Source: Toxonevra muliebris (taxonomy: Eukaryota > Arthropoda > Insecta > Diptera > Pallopteridae). Taken from it: a stretch of DNA of 64,000 nucleotides. The stretch's first letter is position 1. The number at the start of each line of letters is the position of its first letter. The notes beneath the pieces are model-generated. The model made no database searches. It saw only the letters and a list, made by a program, of their open reading frames with translations, and was not told the origin of the DNA. The stretch spans positions 60,028,079-60,092,078 of the forward strand of contig OY829327.1 of assembly GCA_963691655.1 (NCBI GenBank). Direction: 5' to 3'. Shown here one piece after another: positions 45,363-59,500 of the stretch. Made by a program: the position numbers and the translations under genes.

Positions 45363-47540
45363 AATACTTTGGTTTTTCCCAACGGCTCAAACACATATCG
45401 TGTGAAAGCATGTCGGTCCGACTGCGCAAAAATGGAAAAATTTTGCATAGAATTCATAGAAATTTATAAGACATTTTCCGAGCTATAAAAAATTAATAGC
45501 GAAATTTATAAAAACAAGATGTTAAAAAACAAAGCATATGAAACGCTATTAGAAAAACTAAAAAAAAAGTAGAATATACAATTTCTGGATGCCTGCGTCA
45601 TTGTGTGTTGCTTCTTTGACGGTTAGCGAATTATGACAGCGAGTTTGCTTATTGCGCATTTTTTTGGGATTTGTAAAGCTTTTTCCTTAAAGTTAAACAA
45701 ACTGACCACTTGTTTATCATAAAAATTTAAAATATTTTCTGCCATTCCCAGCAGCCAACACATTACACAAAGACTCATTCGTTTGCCAAAAAACGCGTGA
45801 ACTTTCCATTTTATAATTTTAAAATCCACTTGATTAGTTATTGATGGAGCCCTGCGCCGATGATGAGGATTGTACCGGCGGCTTTCGGCACGTTTGAAAA
45901 TTGATTGTTTTTGATTTAGAGAATTTTTTGTAAGTCAGCAGGTCAAATTTTAAGGTATAAGAATATGAAAATATGTATTTAGTATCTCTAATGGTTTACG
46001 CACATTGCCACATAAAAGTTTTGTAACATGAGCCATGTCATGTTCAAAGACTCATAACTCCCGTTTTACCAAGTATAACTTAACAATATTCAGCTAGTTG
46101 AAAAGGTAATAGTTTAAGAAAAAAAATTAATAAATTAAGAAAAAATTTAAATCTGGAATTCAATGACATAGAACCATTCGAAGATATGTGAACATCTCAG
46201 CCAGACTGAGTTTTTCATGATATATAGAAAACCAAAATTATTTACATTATAAGCTGCAATAACTTTTCAAAAATTCAGAGGCTTGATTAGTGCAACTTTG
46301 TATTTTATTTTCTAATTTATGTCTCTATTCTTTTGTTTATTATGTTTTTTCTCATTAAAAAGTAAAAAGATGGATAATAAAATGTGAGAGATTTGTTGTT
46401 TCACTTGTTTGTTGACAGATTTACGAGAAACCGCTATTGCCCAAAAATTCGATAACACAAAAATAAAATAAAAAATTTCATAAAATTGTTATCATAAAAT
46501 ATGTAGGTATTAATTACATACAAAAAACGTGTCTTCCGTGATATAACAAAACCATATAACTTGTTTTTGAAAATTGCGAGAAATTAAGATTTTGTGTAAC
46601 TCATGTTATTGTTTTTTAATGCAATTTAAGTTTTGTTTTTTTTTTAATTAAAGCACTTAGAAAAGAGAGGGGAAAATGGATAAAAATCCTTTGACTCAAG
46701 ATTCCAAAAAAAGAAAGAACAACAAAACCAAGTAACTAGCAGTTACTTCGGAGATGTGTGGTATCAATTTAAAAGCTAATAATTTTTCCTGTTTTTTTTG
46801 CACTTTTTGGTTTTATTTTGCTTATTTTTGGCATTTGAAATCGAATTTTGTGCTTACAATAGCCAATTGTTGTAAATGTTGACAGCTGTCGCATTAGCCG
46901 AAATTCCGACAAACTCGAAAAGTTTGGTTTGCTGGGAAGCCATAGCTTTTAGTTGAGCTTATGAAACTGCCTACAAAAGCTTTTATACACCAAGTATGTT
47001 AAAGTATATGGCTAACATATGTGTGTGGAGAAGTTTTGGCCACGAAGCTTTTTTATGTTAATAAAATTTGACATTAGGCTCTCAATGTTTTCTACAACAT
47101 TTTGATACAATATTTAAGGAAATGACAAATCTTGAAAAGTTTAATGAATTAAATCCTAAAAGTGTTTGTTTGTAATTATGATCGTATAGTTCATAATTCA
47201 GTTTAATATTAAATTGAAAAAAGAATCATAAAACGAACTACAACAAATCGAACAATGAGGTTTTTATGTAAATTTTAAGTAGTGAAATTATTGATTTTGT
47301 TAAGCAATGCGTATTGTAAACATTCCATAAATAGAAACCGATTATATAAACAATGTGTTTTTGATTGAGCATTGGACAATAAACCAAAGGATTGACGAGC
47401 AAGACATACGTGAGCGAGTACATAGTTATTAAATTTTGATTCAGACGTTGTACTTGAGTTTGAATTTTTTCTCACAGGACGAGCAGACAAGCGCTTGTTG
47501 TCTCTAATATTAATTTACGTACTCTACAGTTAAAATTAAG
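45363..47540. other. Upstream region of the M13 gene, no recognised feature
   Basis: AT-rich with no coding sequence recognised. A candidate 5' UTR acceptor (TACTCTACAG) ends at about 47529, just before the M13 start codon, so an untranslated first exon may lie here. Confidence 0.4.
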
Positions 47541-50500
47541 ATGACAGCAGATTCCAGCACTCGTAATGTCTTTGGCGGTGGAGCTAGTAGTGGTAGCTTT
47601 GGATCTACTGCTGGACGTGGGGTCGGGGGCGGAAGTGGAATTATTACAACGGCAAACCCCTCAGGTGGCAGCCACTCAGCGCTCCTGCAAAAACAAATGT
47701 CATTTAAGACAGCTGTCGGCGGAAACCAGTTTTCTAAAGCAGATGAAATTGAAGTGATTGAAAGCGGAAATGTCGATGGAGCCTCAACTCGGTATAACAA
47801 GGTAGTTCTGAAAATATGTAAATAAACAAAAGTAACAAATCAATGCAATAAAAGTATAGGGCTTTCAATATATCTTCTGGAAAATACGTATGTGCCATTG
47901 GTTCGTGAATAATGCAGTGCGAAACTTGTTTTTGTTAATTTTGAGGCACTTGATACTTAATTTATTCATGTAAAATAAACAAAATAATGTAATTTATCGA
48001 TTCTTCTCATTTAAATTTGTATATTTTCAATGCTAGAATAACGCCATAGGTTGGATTTGTTGTGCTCCATGCATATGGATACGAACTTCGGCGACTGTGC
48101 ATAAAATTGCCATTACCACTGCAACATTGCTGGTAACATCACTTCTAGTGGCATCTCCAATTTTGTTTTTGATAAGCACAGCACCTTCTCAACTGCCGAG
48201 AGACTGTTACACGGACGACGACGATTGCATGCCTACAGCATCTCCACCTCCTGAATGTTCTGATCCTGTTTGCCGAATAGCAGCTTCTAGCATACAGGCA
48301 AAACTTAACTGGAATCTGGATCCTTGTACCGAATTTAAAAATTTTAGCTGTTCAACGGGAATTCGAAGCGGCGGCCTTACAAGTTTAAGGGCTGTACGTA
48401 GCGCTCAAGAAGCTGTAGATATGCAAATGCAACGTAAGTTTTCATAGACCTCAATGAGGCAGAAATTAAAATTCGACAATAAAATTTAAAAACTTCTGAA
48501 GAAGTTTATATATCAAAATGAAATTTAGTATGGAAATATTTTAATTAAGAGAAAAGCATGAACAGACCAACAGCCCAATACTACAGCGTGTTCAGTTACT
48601 TTAAATTATTTTTTTTTAGCTTTTTTTCAAATATTTTATTAATTAAAAGTATTCGATTTTTATCTTGCCCTGTGTGTATTTATTGCATGACAATTTTAAG
48701 TTTCACTACGAGTATCTGGGAGCTAAAATTATGCCGCTAGCTTAAAATTGAAGTTTCATTGATATCAGATGTGTTTAATGGACTCCCATCTCGACTCGAT
48801 TTGTGATAATAGGTTTTTTGTCCGAAATCATGATTTTTACATTAAACATTATCCGTTTTATAGGAGACTATGAAAATTAAATCTAGAGGTTAATTTTCAA
48901 AGTCATGACTTAAGTTCATGTAAATTTCGTTATTTGAGGTTATATATAAACAGGTTAATGCACAAATGTAGTCATCACAACAACAATGTATATAGAGACG
49001 GGCAAATCAGACGGCCGTTTCGGAATCCGCCACAATTCCTCATCAGTGATCTTAGTGATAGTTCTTAATCTTTCAATATCCTATATAAGCTACTAATATT
49101 TGAAATCATAACCCAGAATTATGGATTTGATTCCAAATATCTTCACTGAATAGAGATATTGAAAGAAACTACCACTACCGTTCTATACACTTATGTTGTT
49201 GTTTTTTCCCATTGTAGCTAGTCTGCATAACAGTTATCCGTTTTAATTTTTGGCCAAGTAGCATACTTTCAGCCCTCGGCGTTAAATATTGTCATGCTAG
49301 TGTTCTCTAATCCAATACAATAATTAGGCTCCGTTATATAAACATAACGTAACGTCTTGTAACGTTGCCAACTTTCATGTAACGATTCTTATTATTTAGG
49401 CGATACGTGTACATAAGTAATGTCCGAAATCGTAACGCAGTGTATCTCCAATGAATTTATATATTACAACCGCATAATCGAGATTTTTATGAAACCTAAT
49501 TTTAAATAGTGGTCGCCGTTTCCTAGTGGTTAGTATGTTGGACTGATATGCAGGGTGCTCAGGTTTAATGCTTGGTACAGTTAAAAATTAAAAATAGAGA
49601 ATAAAAATTGTTCTACACGGCACCACTTCTTGGCTAGCAAAGGCAAACCTCTAACAGAAAAAATTGCCTAAGAAAATATTTTGGGATTCGACATAAAACT
49701 GTTGGCCGCTTTTATTTGTGTACAAATATAACTTACACATCATGAATAAATGCGAAAAACTCCTTCTATGGGCTATTATGCCATAAAAGAAGAAAAAAAA
49801 ATTCAAAAAGAATTGAGGAACTCGATTAACCCATATTTTTAGTTTTGATATATTTAAAAAAAATCGTATACCGTGTAATCCTCCAAACATTTTAAGACAT
49901 TACAAGGCGGTGCATTGTTGTACCGAATAGTATTGATATATGGAAAAAGGGTCCACGTGGGTCCAGACATAACGTTTTGAAAATCCCCGGAAATATCTCG
50001 AAAACTGGCCGTTTCTACGGCGACCACTTTTCTATTTTTTTTGTTTGGAGTCTTTGTTTTTATTATTGCTTTCAAAACGGGGGCCTAAATTAGTATGAAT
50101 CGATATTTGATTCAAAAAAGTTGTATTTATTAACATTTTTAATTTACAAATGCGGTTTTTTGTTTTTGTTATACGTACATTAGTGATGGGAACTATCAAG
50201 TTATGCCAACTATCGATAGTTAGTAACTCAATGATTTTGACTATCGAACGATTTTTTCATTCATTTATTTATTCGAACTAGTTAGTGATTTCTACTATTG
50301 AAAGGCTGAATGAATGATTTTAACGATCGAACGATTTGTTCAGTCATATTCGTGTATGCGCACATTTCACTTACAGAAAAAATCATTATCATATTTCGCT
50401 AATAGCATAAAATCGTTAATTTATTCGAATGAGTGGGAATTTTTTAACTATCAATCACTAATGTACATACATTCGACGTTTTTATGATGTAGGCAATTTT

Positions 50501-53500
50501 TCAAAACAAAATTTGAAGACAATTGCATTATGGAGAGTCGGCGCAGAAATCGAGTTAAATTTTAAAATGAAGTTGTAAGGACCAAAATAGTTTTTAATAT
50601 AATTTTTATGATCAGTTTATAATTAAATCGTTTCAGCAATACATTATCTTTCCAACGAGCTATAAAAAATAAAAATTTGTTAAAAATAACATAGAACATT
50701 TTCGATTCAAATTACACTAGATTTTTTATATATGGGATACTTTTTTTCTATAAGATTCTATAATCTGGAGCGAAAGCTGCTTCTCTTCTTCATTAATCGT
50801 AAGGATTTTGTTAAAGTCTTTCATGAATTTAACTCCTCTTGACGGCCATTTTGGCCATGTTGAAAAATGAAATTTCAAAAATTCTGAAGAAATGTGGAAA
50901 CTCCTAAAGAAATTGTAAGTCTTCTTCGACGCAAAATCGCTCAAATCGTAATGTAACAACGTTTCTGGTTTGACAATTTTACTGTTGTCAATTACTTTTA
51001 TATTTGGTTCTGTTACGCCTGTACAGTCATTTTTTTTTTAACTTCTATATATTTGAGTCGAAAAACGCAAACGCAAAACGCTGGTGAATTTTTTTAGAAA
51101 TTTGTCGGAAGCTAAAGGATTAACTTCTGCTTAAGCAAGGGTTGCTTTTATATTCAGATCTTAATTTGGAGCTTCAATTGCATTTGAGCATCCAAACCAA
51201 ACTTTCATGTAGAGTCGTACAAGAAAAATGCATATGCTTGATAAACCCTTCGATTCTTTCTTCATTAAATTATATTATTCGCGAAATAAAAACATTTGTA
51301 ATGAACCAATTGCTTTGGACACCCAACGGGCTTGGCTTGTTGGGACAGACGTTCGAAGATTATCACCATCAGCACCAAAAAAATGTAATACTAGTTGCAA
51401 AAACTCTTCGTAGTCCGCACGACTATGATTAATTTTAATTAGAAATGGCAAATTTGTTTAACGTCATCACCTTTTTGATCACATATTTTGGAGCGTAGGC
51501 CACTTTTGATGGAAGTATGATCGAGATTTTTCAAAGCTTTGAAAATCTCTCGAACATAGAAACCTCTGGTGCTTGGATCGTTTTGAAATGTAAATCAAAT
51601 ACACTCCGCAAGTATATCTCAAATATGTGATAACGACATGGTGAGGATCCGTATTGTTTGATGTGTCAAAACCCATGGCTTGTATTCGATCGTGAATATT
51701 CCATTTGATCAGTAAGTCGTTAACTGCTTCAGCTATATTTGCTCAATTAGACGAAACAAGTTTTGAAGCACTAAGGAATTTCGAAGCACAATTAAATTAT
51801 CGAGAACTGCAATTCTCTCAACTTTGGTGTCGCCAATAAAGTCTTTCATCAATTTACTAACCCAATGAACTACATTGCTTGCGTAATACTCAATTAATAT
51901 GAAAAAAGGAATTAATAAACAGAAGAAAAGCGATAAATATAAATGAGAACGGACTAAATTACTAAATTACGTTGTCAATAAAGAGTGGAACGGTTAACAA
52001 CTCGCTCGTCAGCGCGATGTGCCAACGCTTCCGCAGCTGCTATTTAAATATGCATAGCTTTTCCATCGGAAACTTTTACACTACCGAAGAAAGTAAACCA
52101 GTTGTAATAAAATGTTTGCTGCCTCTTTTAACGGTGTTCGAAGGATGTTTATCATCATGTGGAGTCAATTCGAAATTTTCTCTTGCCGATTCATCACTGT
52201 CAGTAAACCCGTTTTCATCATCACTTCCTACATACCATATGCCATTGGTTCAACTTAAAACCAATGGTTTGACAATAATCATTTATCCAAATTCAAATTG
52301 GTAACGTTTTTTTTTCCTTTGTAATTCTTTCCTTTGAATCTATATAAAACGTTCTATGTTGAAAATTTGGCATATTGCGCTGTGATATACATATTTATGT
52401 GTGTAATTTAGCTATTCTGTAACCAATTTCTATTTCTTAAAGCTCGTTGGAAAGATAATTTAAAGTAGAAAACTATTAACGCGCCGACTTCCCGTCATCC
52501 AATTGTCTCAAAATTCAATATTAGCAGTTGTTAGATGATAAAAAAAAAAAAAATGGATGCGTGCAAGGCACGCAAGATATTTGATGTGTAAACAGTTAAG
52601 CCAACTGAATGCCATATACACAAGCTCACATATGTATAGACATATATAGGGATTTGATGTATAATCTATATGCTTAGGTAAATAATTCAAATTAAAACAA
52701 TTTTTTTATAAACTTAAAAATTATAGCCCAATTCACAAATTTTTATTCCATATCGCATATGGTATATTTGTTGTTGTGATAGCAGAAATATTTTGCAATT
52801 GCATTAAGTCGTGAATAAGGCTGATATGTTGTAGTTGCATTATTTTTCTTTTAATCAATGCATCGGGCACTATATGCTCGCATATACGCAGCTGCAGTTG
52901 CATCATTTTTCCGCGCTTTAAGTTTTTCTTCCCGTCGATTTGAAATTTTATTACATGTGAAAATTTTACATAACGTCGCCTGAGAATTGATTTGGCGTAT
53001 AGGTATATGAATTTGTACACACATACGCCAATCAATCCTCAGGCGACGATAAGTGCTTTCCGCATTTAACCTTAGAAATGCAACAGGGGTGACCAGTCAC
53101 CCCACTACTTCGCGCAGAGAGTTGCCTTAACTGCATTTAATAAAAATAAGAAACAATGTATTTTTATTGAAGTAAAAAGTGATTTTATAATAAATAAGTT
53201 TGATTTTTTCTGTTTAACATTTTTGCTATTTACATAGATAAAAAAGTGTTGCCTTTCTAAGGTTAATGTACAAAGCAAAATTTTTATAATGCCGAGGTTC
53301 GCTATCATTACCACTTTTGTTGTACATTTATTGAAACCTAGATTCCTTATTACTTATCATTTTGTATTGTTTTTATATTTAAAAAAATATTTAATTTTAA
53401 TGCAATCTAACTAACCGAGTGCAAAACCTATCAAACGCCTGTGTTTGCTACTGCGACTTCTCTGCTTGTATGGTATAGTCGATCTCCACACGTTTGACAC

Positions 53501-56500
53501 CAACAAATAATTCTGCCACGAATAAATGTACACAACAGGGATGCCAACTCATTTTTTCTCTGTCCTTGATAACCCTCGAGAAATTCCCCGCATTGGTATA
53601 ATTTCATATTATAACAGCGCTACACGCACTTTCAATATAAACATTTGACAAAAAAGAACGAAATCGACCTCAGTGACTGTTATTTTAAGGCGACCCTGAA
53701 CTTTCTCGGTCCAAACGGTTAAAAACAAATTTTTATGGGACTGGTAGATTAATAGAAATGTACTTTTTGACTCCGGAATTCTTTTGGTACATGGGAGATT
53801 TCACTTCAAGGGAACCCACTCTCAAAATCGATACGGCTCAAGCTTGCACAAAGTTTAATCCTATTAGGTAGTAGTTACCACACCAAATTTGAAAGAGATG
53901 GGGTGTTTCGAGTTACTAGACGTTCAGCCACTTTTGGACATTAACGTTCTCAAAGGAGAAGGCATTTGTTCTCTTTTGGCTCAAATAAAAATGGCAAAAA
54001 CCTTATTTTGAGAAAAACGGGTTTTGAACCCGTTTGACTATTAGTTTTTAACATATAAAATATATTTCATCTTCTTTATGATGGCTGATCGTAATTTGTA
54101 AGTTAACAGATTAGTCAGCTAGGATTACAAATTATTAATCAGGAGGTGTTGGACGAAGGCATAGCTAAGCCTTTCTGAACGGTCGAAAGGGAAGTCGAAG
54201 CGCCGCGCGACTGTTTTCGCCTGACTGACACTCGGCGCTATTATCGTCTATATCTACGAAAGCACTCCGCGTCTCTGAAATTTTCACAAAATACTTTCGA
54301 AATATAATACTTTCAAATAGCACTCCTTTTTAAAAATCGATTTCTCCAAACCAATAAATCGCAAGGCCCACTTAAGAAAAGACGAAGTTTTTAAGACCCA
54401 AAATATGAAATATTGCGTAAGTTAAACGTTTTACATTACATAAAATTTTACAAAAAATATTCTACAGACGTTTATGACTAAATGATGAACGACTTCAAAT
54501 TCCCCGCAAAAAACAGCGGATTCCCCGCACCCAGTAAAATTCCCCGCAAGTTGGCATCGCTGGTACACACACATTTTGTTTTCGTATGCACATATATGTG
54601 TGAGTAAATTGGTCGAAACATAAAGAAACAAATTCCGCTCGTATTTTAATTTCTCCCTCTCTTCTTTCTTCTCTTTGTTGTTTAGAGTAGCACAGTCATG
54701 CCGCGCAGTAGTGTGAGCGAGAGGGGAACTGGACGTTACAGTTATCTTACATCTTACGTTACAGTTATTCTTACATTTTACACATTTGAAATTTTGCCCA
54801 TACCGTGAGCTAAAATGTTTACACATCAAGAATAGCCCAGTCGGTAAGGCTACCGTAAATACCATAAATTTCTCAAATCAATTCCGGACGCTCGCCAAAT
54901 TTATGAAATTAAAAACAGACATAAATAGGTGAAATTATAAGTATACTAATAGGAACAATAAGTTTGTACAAGAATTCAACAAGAAACTGATTCCTTGGCA
55001 GCACACAAAAGATCATCAGAAATTTGCTCCTTCTTTTTAAAATATTTCACGATGGAAACTTCGTGAAAATTTTTGGCGGCGTTTTGTGCTTTTCTGTTTT
55101 AATGTGAATCTCGATATCTCCTCTTCTTTTGTGTACGATTGAAAAGAGAGTTTTGCAAATTTCACACGCCGCTGTATCTCACATTTGATAAAATCAAATA
55201 CCTCTTTCATTTTCTCGGTAAACAAGCACTTTCTTTTGGCATTATTTCTACTGTCTGCAATTATGTCCAACTGTGAGAAATTTGCAAATTTTTGAATTAT
55301 AAAAAATTTACCTTGATTGTAAGCTAAAATTCGTAAAAAATAATTGCAATATTTATTGAAGAAACAATTTACTTGTACTTATAGGGCTGAGCAATAACTT
55401 TCGATATTGTGCAAATCCAGCAGCGTGTATTCAATGTTTAGCATTGTATCGCTTTAACATCGATACCAAGGTCCAAACGTCCATCTCTACTGGTTTTGAA
55501 ATAATCAATTTGTTTCTCTAATTTATTGCACGCCACGCATGTTAAAAATTAGTTACTATGGTTGTGTATGGTAGGAAAAGAAAATTTTGACAGTTCGAAT
55601 GAAAATATTGACACTATTAAGGTGGATATGAACTGCCAAAATTTTTACTAGCTCAAGGACTACTGTAAATTTTGACAATTCTGGATGAAATGTTTAGAAC
55701 AACAACATAAGCATTTTGTATGTCAACATACACAGCTGCATTTTACTAAAAATTTCAAAAATAAATATTAATGCAAATTCAAAGAATATAAAACAATTAT
55801 TAAATATAGAAAAAGGATAGCTATGGACGATATGGACAGGAAAAATGTGGATTCCAACAAAACCTGGATGTACATGAATTAATTAAATTTTTGAAATATT
55901 TATTTTTAATTCATATTTCTTTGTTTGTATTTAGTTAATATTTTTCTACTTGCGTAATTATAGCAATTAATAAAGAACAAAATATATAAATCTCATTGCA
56001 ATATTAATAACATGAAAATACACAAAATTTAAATATTTTTATTCTCAAAATCCGCACAATTTATTTGTTTCAACTCGAAATGCCAAAATTTTCTCTGTTT
56101 CGCACAGAAAAATTACAAATTTTTTCACCATAGGAAATTTTTTTTCACCACTATTTTCATCGAGTAAAAAGTTACCTTTTCACACACACCCTATGAAGTA
56201 AAATAAAATTTACACATAGACAACAATGAAAAAAAATTAAGAAGGAATTAAAATTCCGGACAATGTTGTAAATTCCGGACTGTCCGGGCGAATTCCAGAC
56301 GTATGGTAGCCCTACCAATCGAACTATATAGAATAAGTTTTGAATTTTAACAACACCTCTAACACACCTACATCTTAAGCTTTACTTGAGTCTAAAAATT
56401 GGGCCAACTGTATTCCTTTTTATTATTAGAATTATTGCAACACAACACTACATCAGGACCTTTTCGCAAACTGGGGAGATTATTTGGCAGTTGTTTGCGC

Positions 56501-59500
56501 CAGACACCAAATTCATCAACCATTCAAATAATTTTGGAGCAGCTGGGTGGGTATTTGCCTATCGGAGCTTTAGGTCCATCTTCCATTGCTCCTTTAATCT
56601 CAAAGATTTATGAATTGGGACCAACACCACTCGTTGATATTTACTACGATCTAAGTTATGGCCGAAGACCTCATGTTCTCCTTATTATAAGTGGACCGAG
56701 TACTTCAGCTCCAATTTTAGAGGTAAATTGATATATGGAATATGATAACAGGGAAAACCGGTGTAATGCAGAACTTTTCAACGTTATATATACCAAAATA
56801 TAATTAAAGTTTTTCCTCAATGGCATTTAGCGAAGAATTAAAAATGTACTTTTTTAAAGACATTTTCTTCCTCAAACACTACAAACAAACAGATAAATGT
56901 ATGTAATTCATAAAACTAAATTAAATTATTTTTAAATCCGATTTTCATAATGAAACCTACCAATTGGGAATTGGGTATTATGACCATTTTTAGGGCGGTC
57001 GTAAAGCCTTTTGAGCATAATAGCCGTTTCTAGGCCGGTCTTAATGGTCATGTTATGTCCAGTCCTTCTGTCGTAATGCACTCATTTGGCTATTAAAAAT
57101 TTTGGATAGTAACAGAGCTTCGAGAACCGGGAAAGCCTTTCCTCTTCTCTCTTGAATTATATTTGACTATTTCATGGTTTTCCCTGAAATCAAAAAACTT
57201 ATCAATATTTTATTGATTATATGTATGTATATTTTAAAGAACAAAATACGTTGGATGGGTCCAAAGGCGCCTCCATATCGCATTAAACAAGGTGTTCCAA
57301 AGTTGCTCAATAGCTTACTTGATAGCTTCTTACCGAGTGGTTTGACCTACGACCAAAAGGCATCAGAGAATGAAGCTGTTTCTACATTTATCAAAGAATT
57401 AAATAAAGTAAGAGTTATTACAAGTACATACAAACTATGAAAAACACCTAAATTTATTTTTAATTTTTGTTAGATTCGTGTAGAACATTCGCGGCGTGGT
57501 TTCTGGGATAGTTCAGTTCTTTATAATATCTCATCCTTAGAAGAAATGTATCCTATTGTAAGTTAATGTATACACAATACGAATACAACGTAGATTTAAA
57601 ATTCTTTCTTTATGCAGCTCAATTGGACAACAATGGTACCAAGTAACTGGAGTGGGCCGATTGTCGTCAGAAGTTCCGAATATTTGAAGGCTGTTCAAGA
57701 GCTTCTTACGAAATATCCAACACGCGTGGCTCATAACTCGATTCTATTACTATTCGCTTTGGGCATATTGCCACAAGATCATCCAGATCCTGCAGTTTGC
57801 ACTCGTTCTACAATGTGGGCTTTACCTGAAATCACCTCTGCACTTTATATCGCCCAACATTCGACTGATGACCTGAAGGATGTCATTCGAAGAGTATGAC
57901 CTAATGCATTTGCCATTTTTTTAATTTCACTTAATTGACTGACTTTCAGACGGAGATAATTTTTAAGTCGCTTAAAGCTCATTTGAAACGTGCGCCATCG
58001 CTTAAAGGCGCCGCTCTGGTGAAATTATCCGCTCTCAAAATACAATCACAACCTTGGGTTGGATTTACCAACTTTACTGCAATGATAAAGCATTTAGAAG
58101 CTATTGAGATAACATCGGATAACTGGTTCGAAAATATTATAAAAATTTACAGGCAAAACAAAGTTGTCCCGAAAACTATTGATATGGAGATGGATTCACA
58201 CGATGCGTGAGTGTTTGAACTTTACATATAAAATATTTATTATTTGTAACTATCTTATATTATTGAAAAAATAAATTTAAAATAATGTAAAAGCGTCCTA
58301 TTTATATTCAGGGTGATTCCTCTGTCACCGGAAAACTAAAAGAAAATGTCATATTTATGGAGGCACACTCAATTCTTTCGTGACTATTAAAAGTTAACGA
58401 GTTTAACCTTTTATCAAAGTATTTCAAGCTTCCTAAAAAACAAAGCGTATTGTTTACGTTCCAAAAACGACATGGAAGTACTGGATTTGTATCCAGAAAT
58501 GAATTTGTTTTTGTGTATGCTGAAACGATACAGTAAACAGGTAAAAGTGAACATCAAAACAGTGGCTTTTCCGGAAAAAGACCACAGTATGACTTTTACT
58601 GCACGTAAACATTCTGTTTCTGCACAGGTTGAGGCGGATACCGTTTTTACTGCACCGGAAACGGTTCCGCCATCACTGGATGTTGGGTTATTACTTATTT
58701 CATTAATTCTTTAAATCCTCAAAGCTCGTGATGAAGAACGGAAAATACAAATTTGCAAGGTTGTGTTTTTTTAAACTGTAGGTGGTGTAAGACCAAAGAG
58801 GCTTTGAACATTTTTTTTTGCTGGCGAAGTGAAAGATCGATTACTACTCCCACAGTTAATGAAATTAGTGAAAAATTAGTTAAATAATCAAAATTATATA
58901 TCCACACATGTTCAATTTATAGTAGATGAAGCCAAAAGCATCTGGTCTGGTCCAAGATAGTGCAGACAGATGCATGGACGGACAGTCATTGCCAAATAAG
59001 GACTAAAAGGAGATTCTGATAAAAATAAGTATACTTTTCTTTACCTTTCACGTCTCTTTACGTGTGTTATAAATGAAAGCAATCTGAAATTTCAATATTT
59101 TCAAAACCGGACAAAGATCCCACAAATGTGAACGCTTATAAATTAATGAGTCTTACAAGTAAAGGGAAATTCTTCAAATAGTTTAAACCTGCGAAAGTAA
59201 AAATATTATCCATCGAAACCAATTCGATTTTAGAAAGAAACACGTTGCAACCAAACAAGGAGGAAGTGGCAGCTGAATTTTATTCAATACCTATTTAACT
59301 GGCTGCCTAGGCTATAATTTGATGTATAATAGACAACAATCGAATCTAAGCAAAAGATATCATCTATTAAACTTCAAAGTTATTTTTATTAACGTTCAAG
59401 TCTGGAATAAAAATTTCAAAATGGCCGATTCAAAATAGAAGGCCGTTGATATTTTGATTTTATTTTTAATAAAGAAAAAAAGGAAAGAATTTCACAATTT

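Larger units (their letters stand above)
48434..56429. other. Intron 2 of the M13 gene, 8 kb, transposon-filled
   Basis: The intron starts GTAAGT after CAAC and ends TTTTTATTATTAG. It carries a dispersed repeat (48865-48957), a SINE, at least four DNA elements and a decayed transposase. The other introns of this gene are 60-1350 bases. No extra exon was recognised inside it; the two exon ends join in frame (CAA|C + AA). Confidence 0.8.

Noticed and set aside
47510..47800. Minus-strand 96-codon ORF
   Set aside because: It mirrors the Gly/Ser-rich first exon of the M13 gene, whose frame is fixed by splicing.
54431..54865. 144-codon minus-strand ORF rich in Cys and Lys
   Set aside because: It crosses the right end and target duplication of the hAT element at 53536-54562, so it joins unrelated sequences, and it has no domain pattern.
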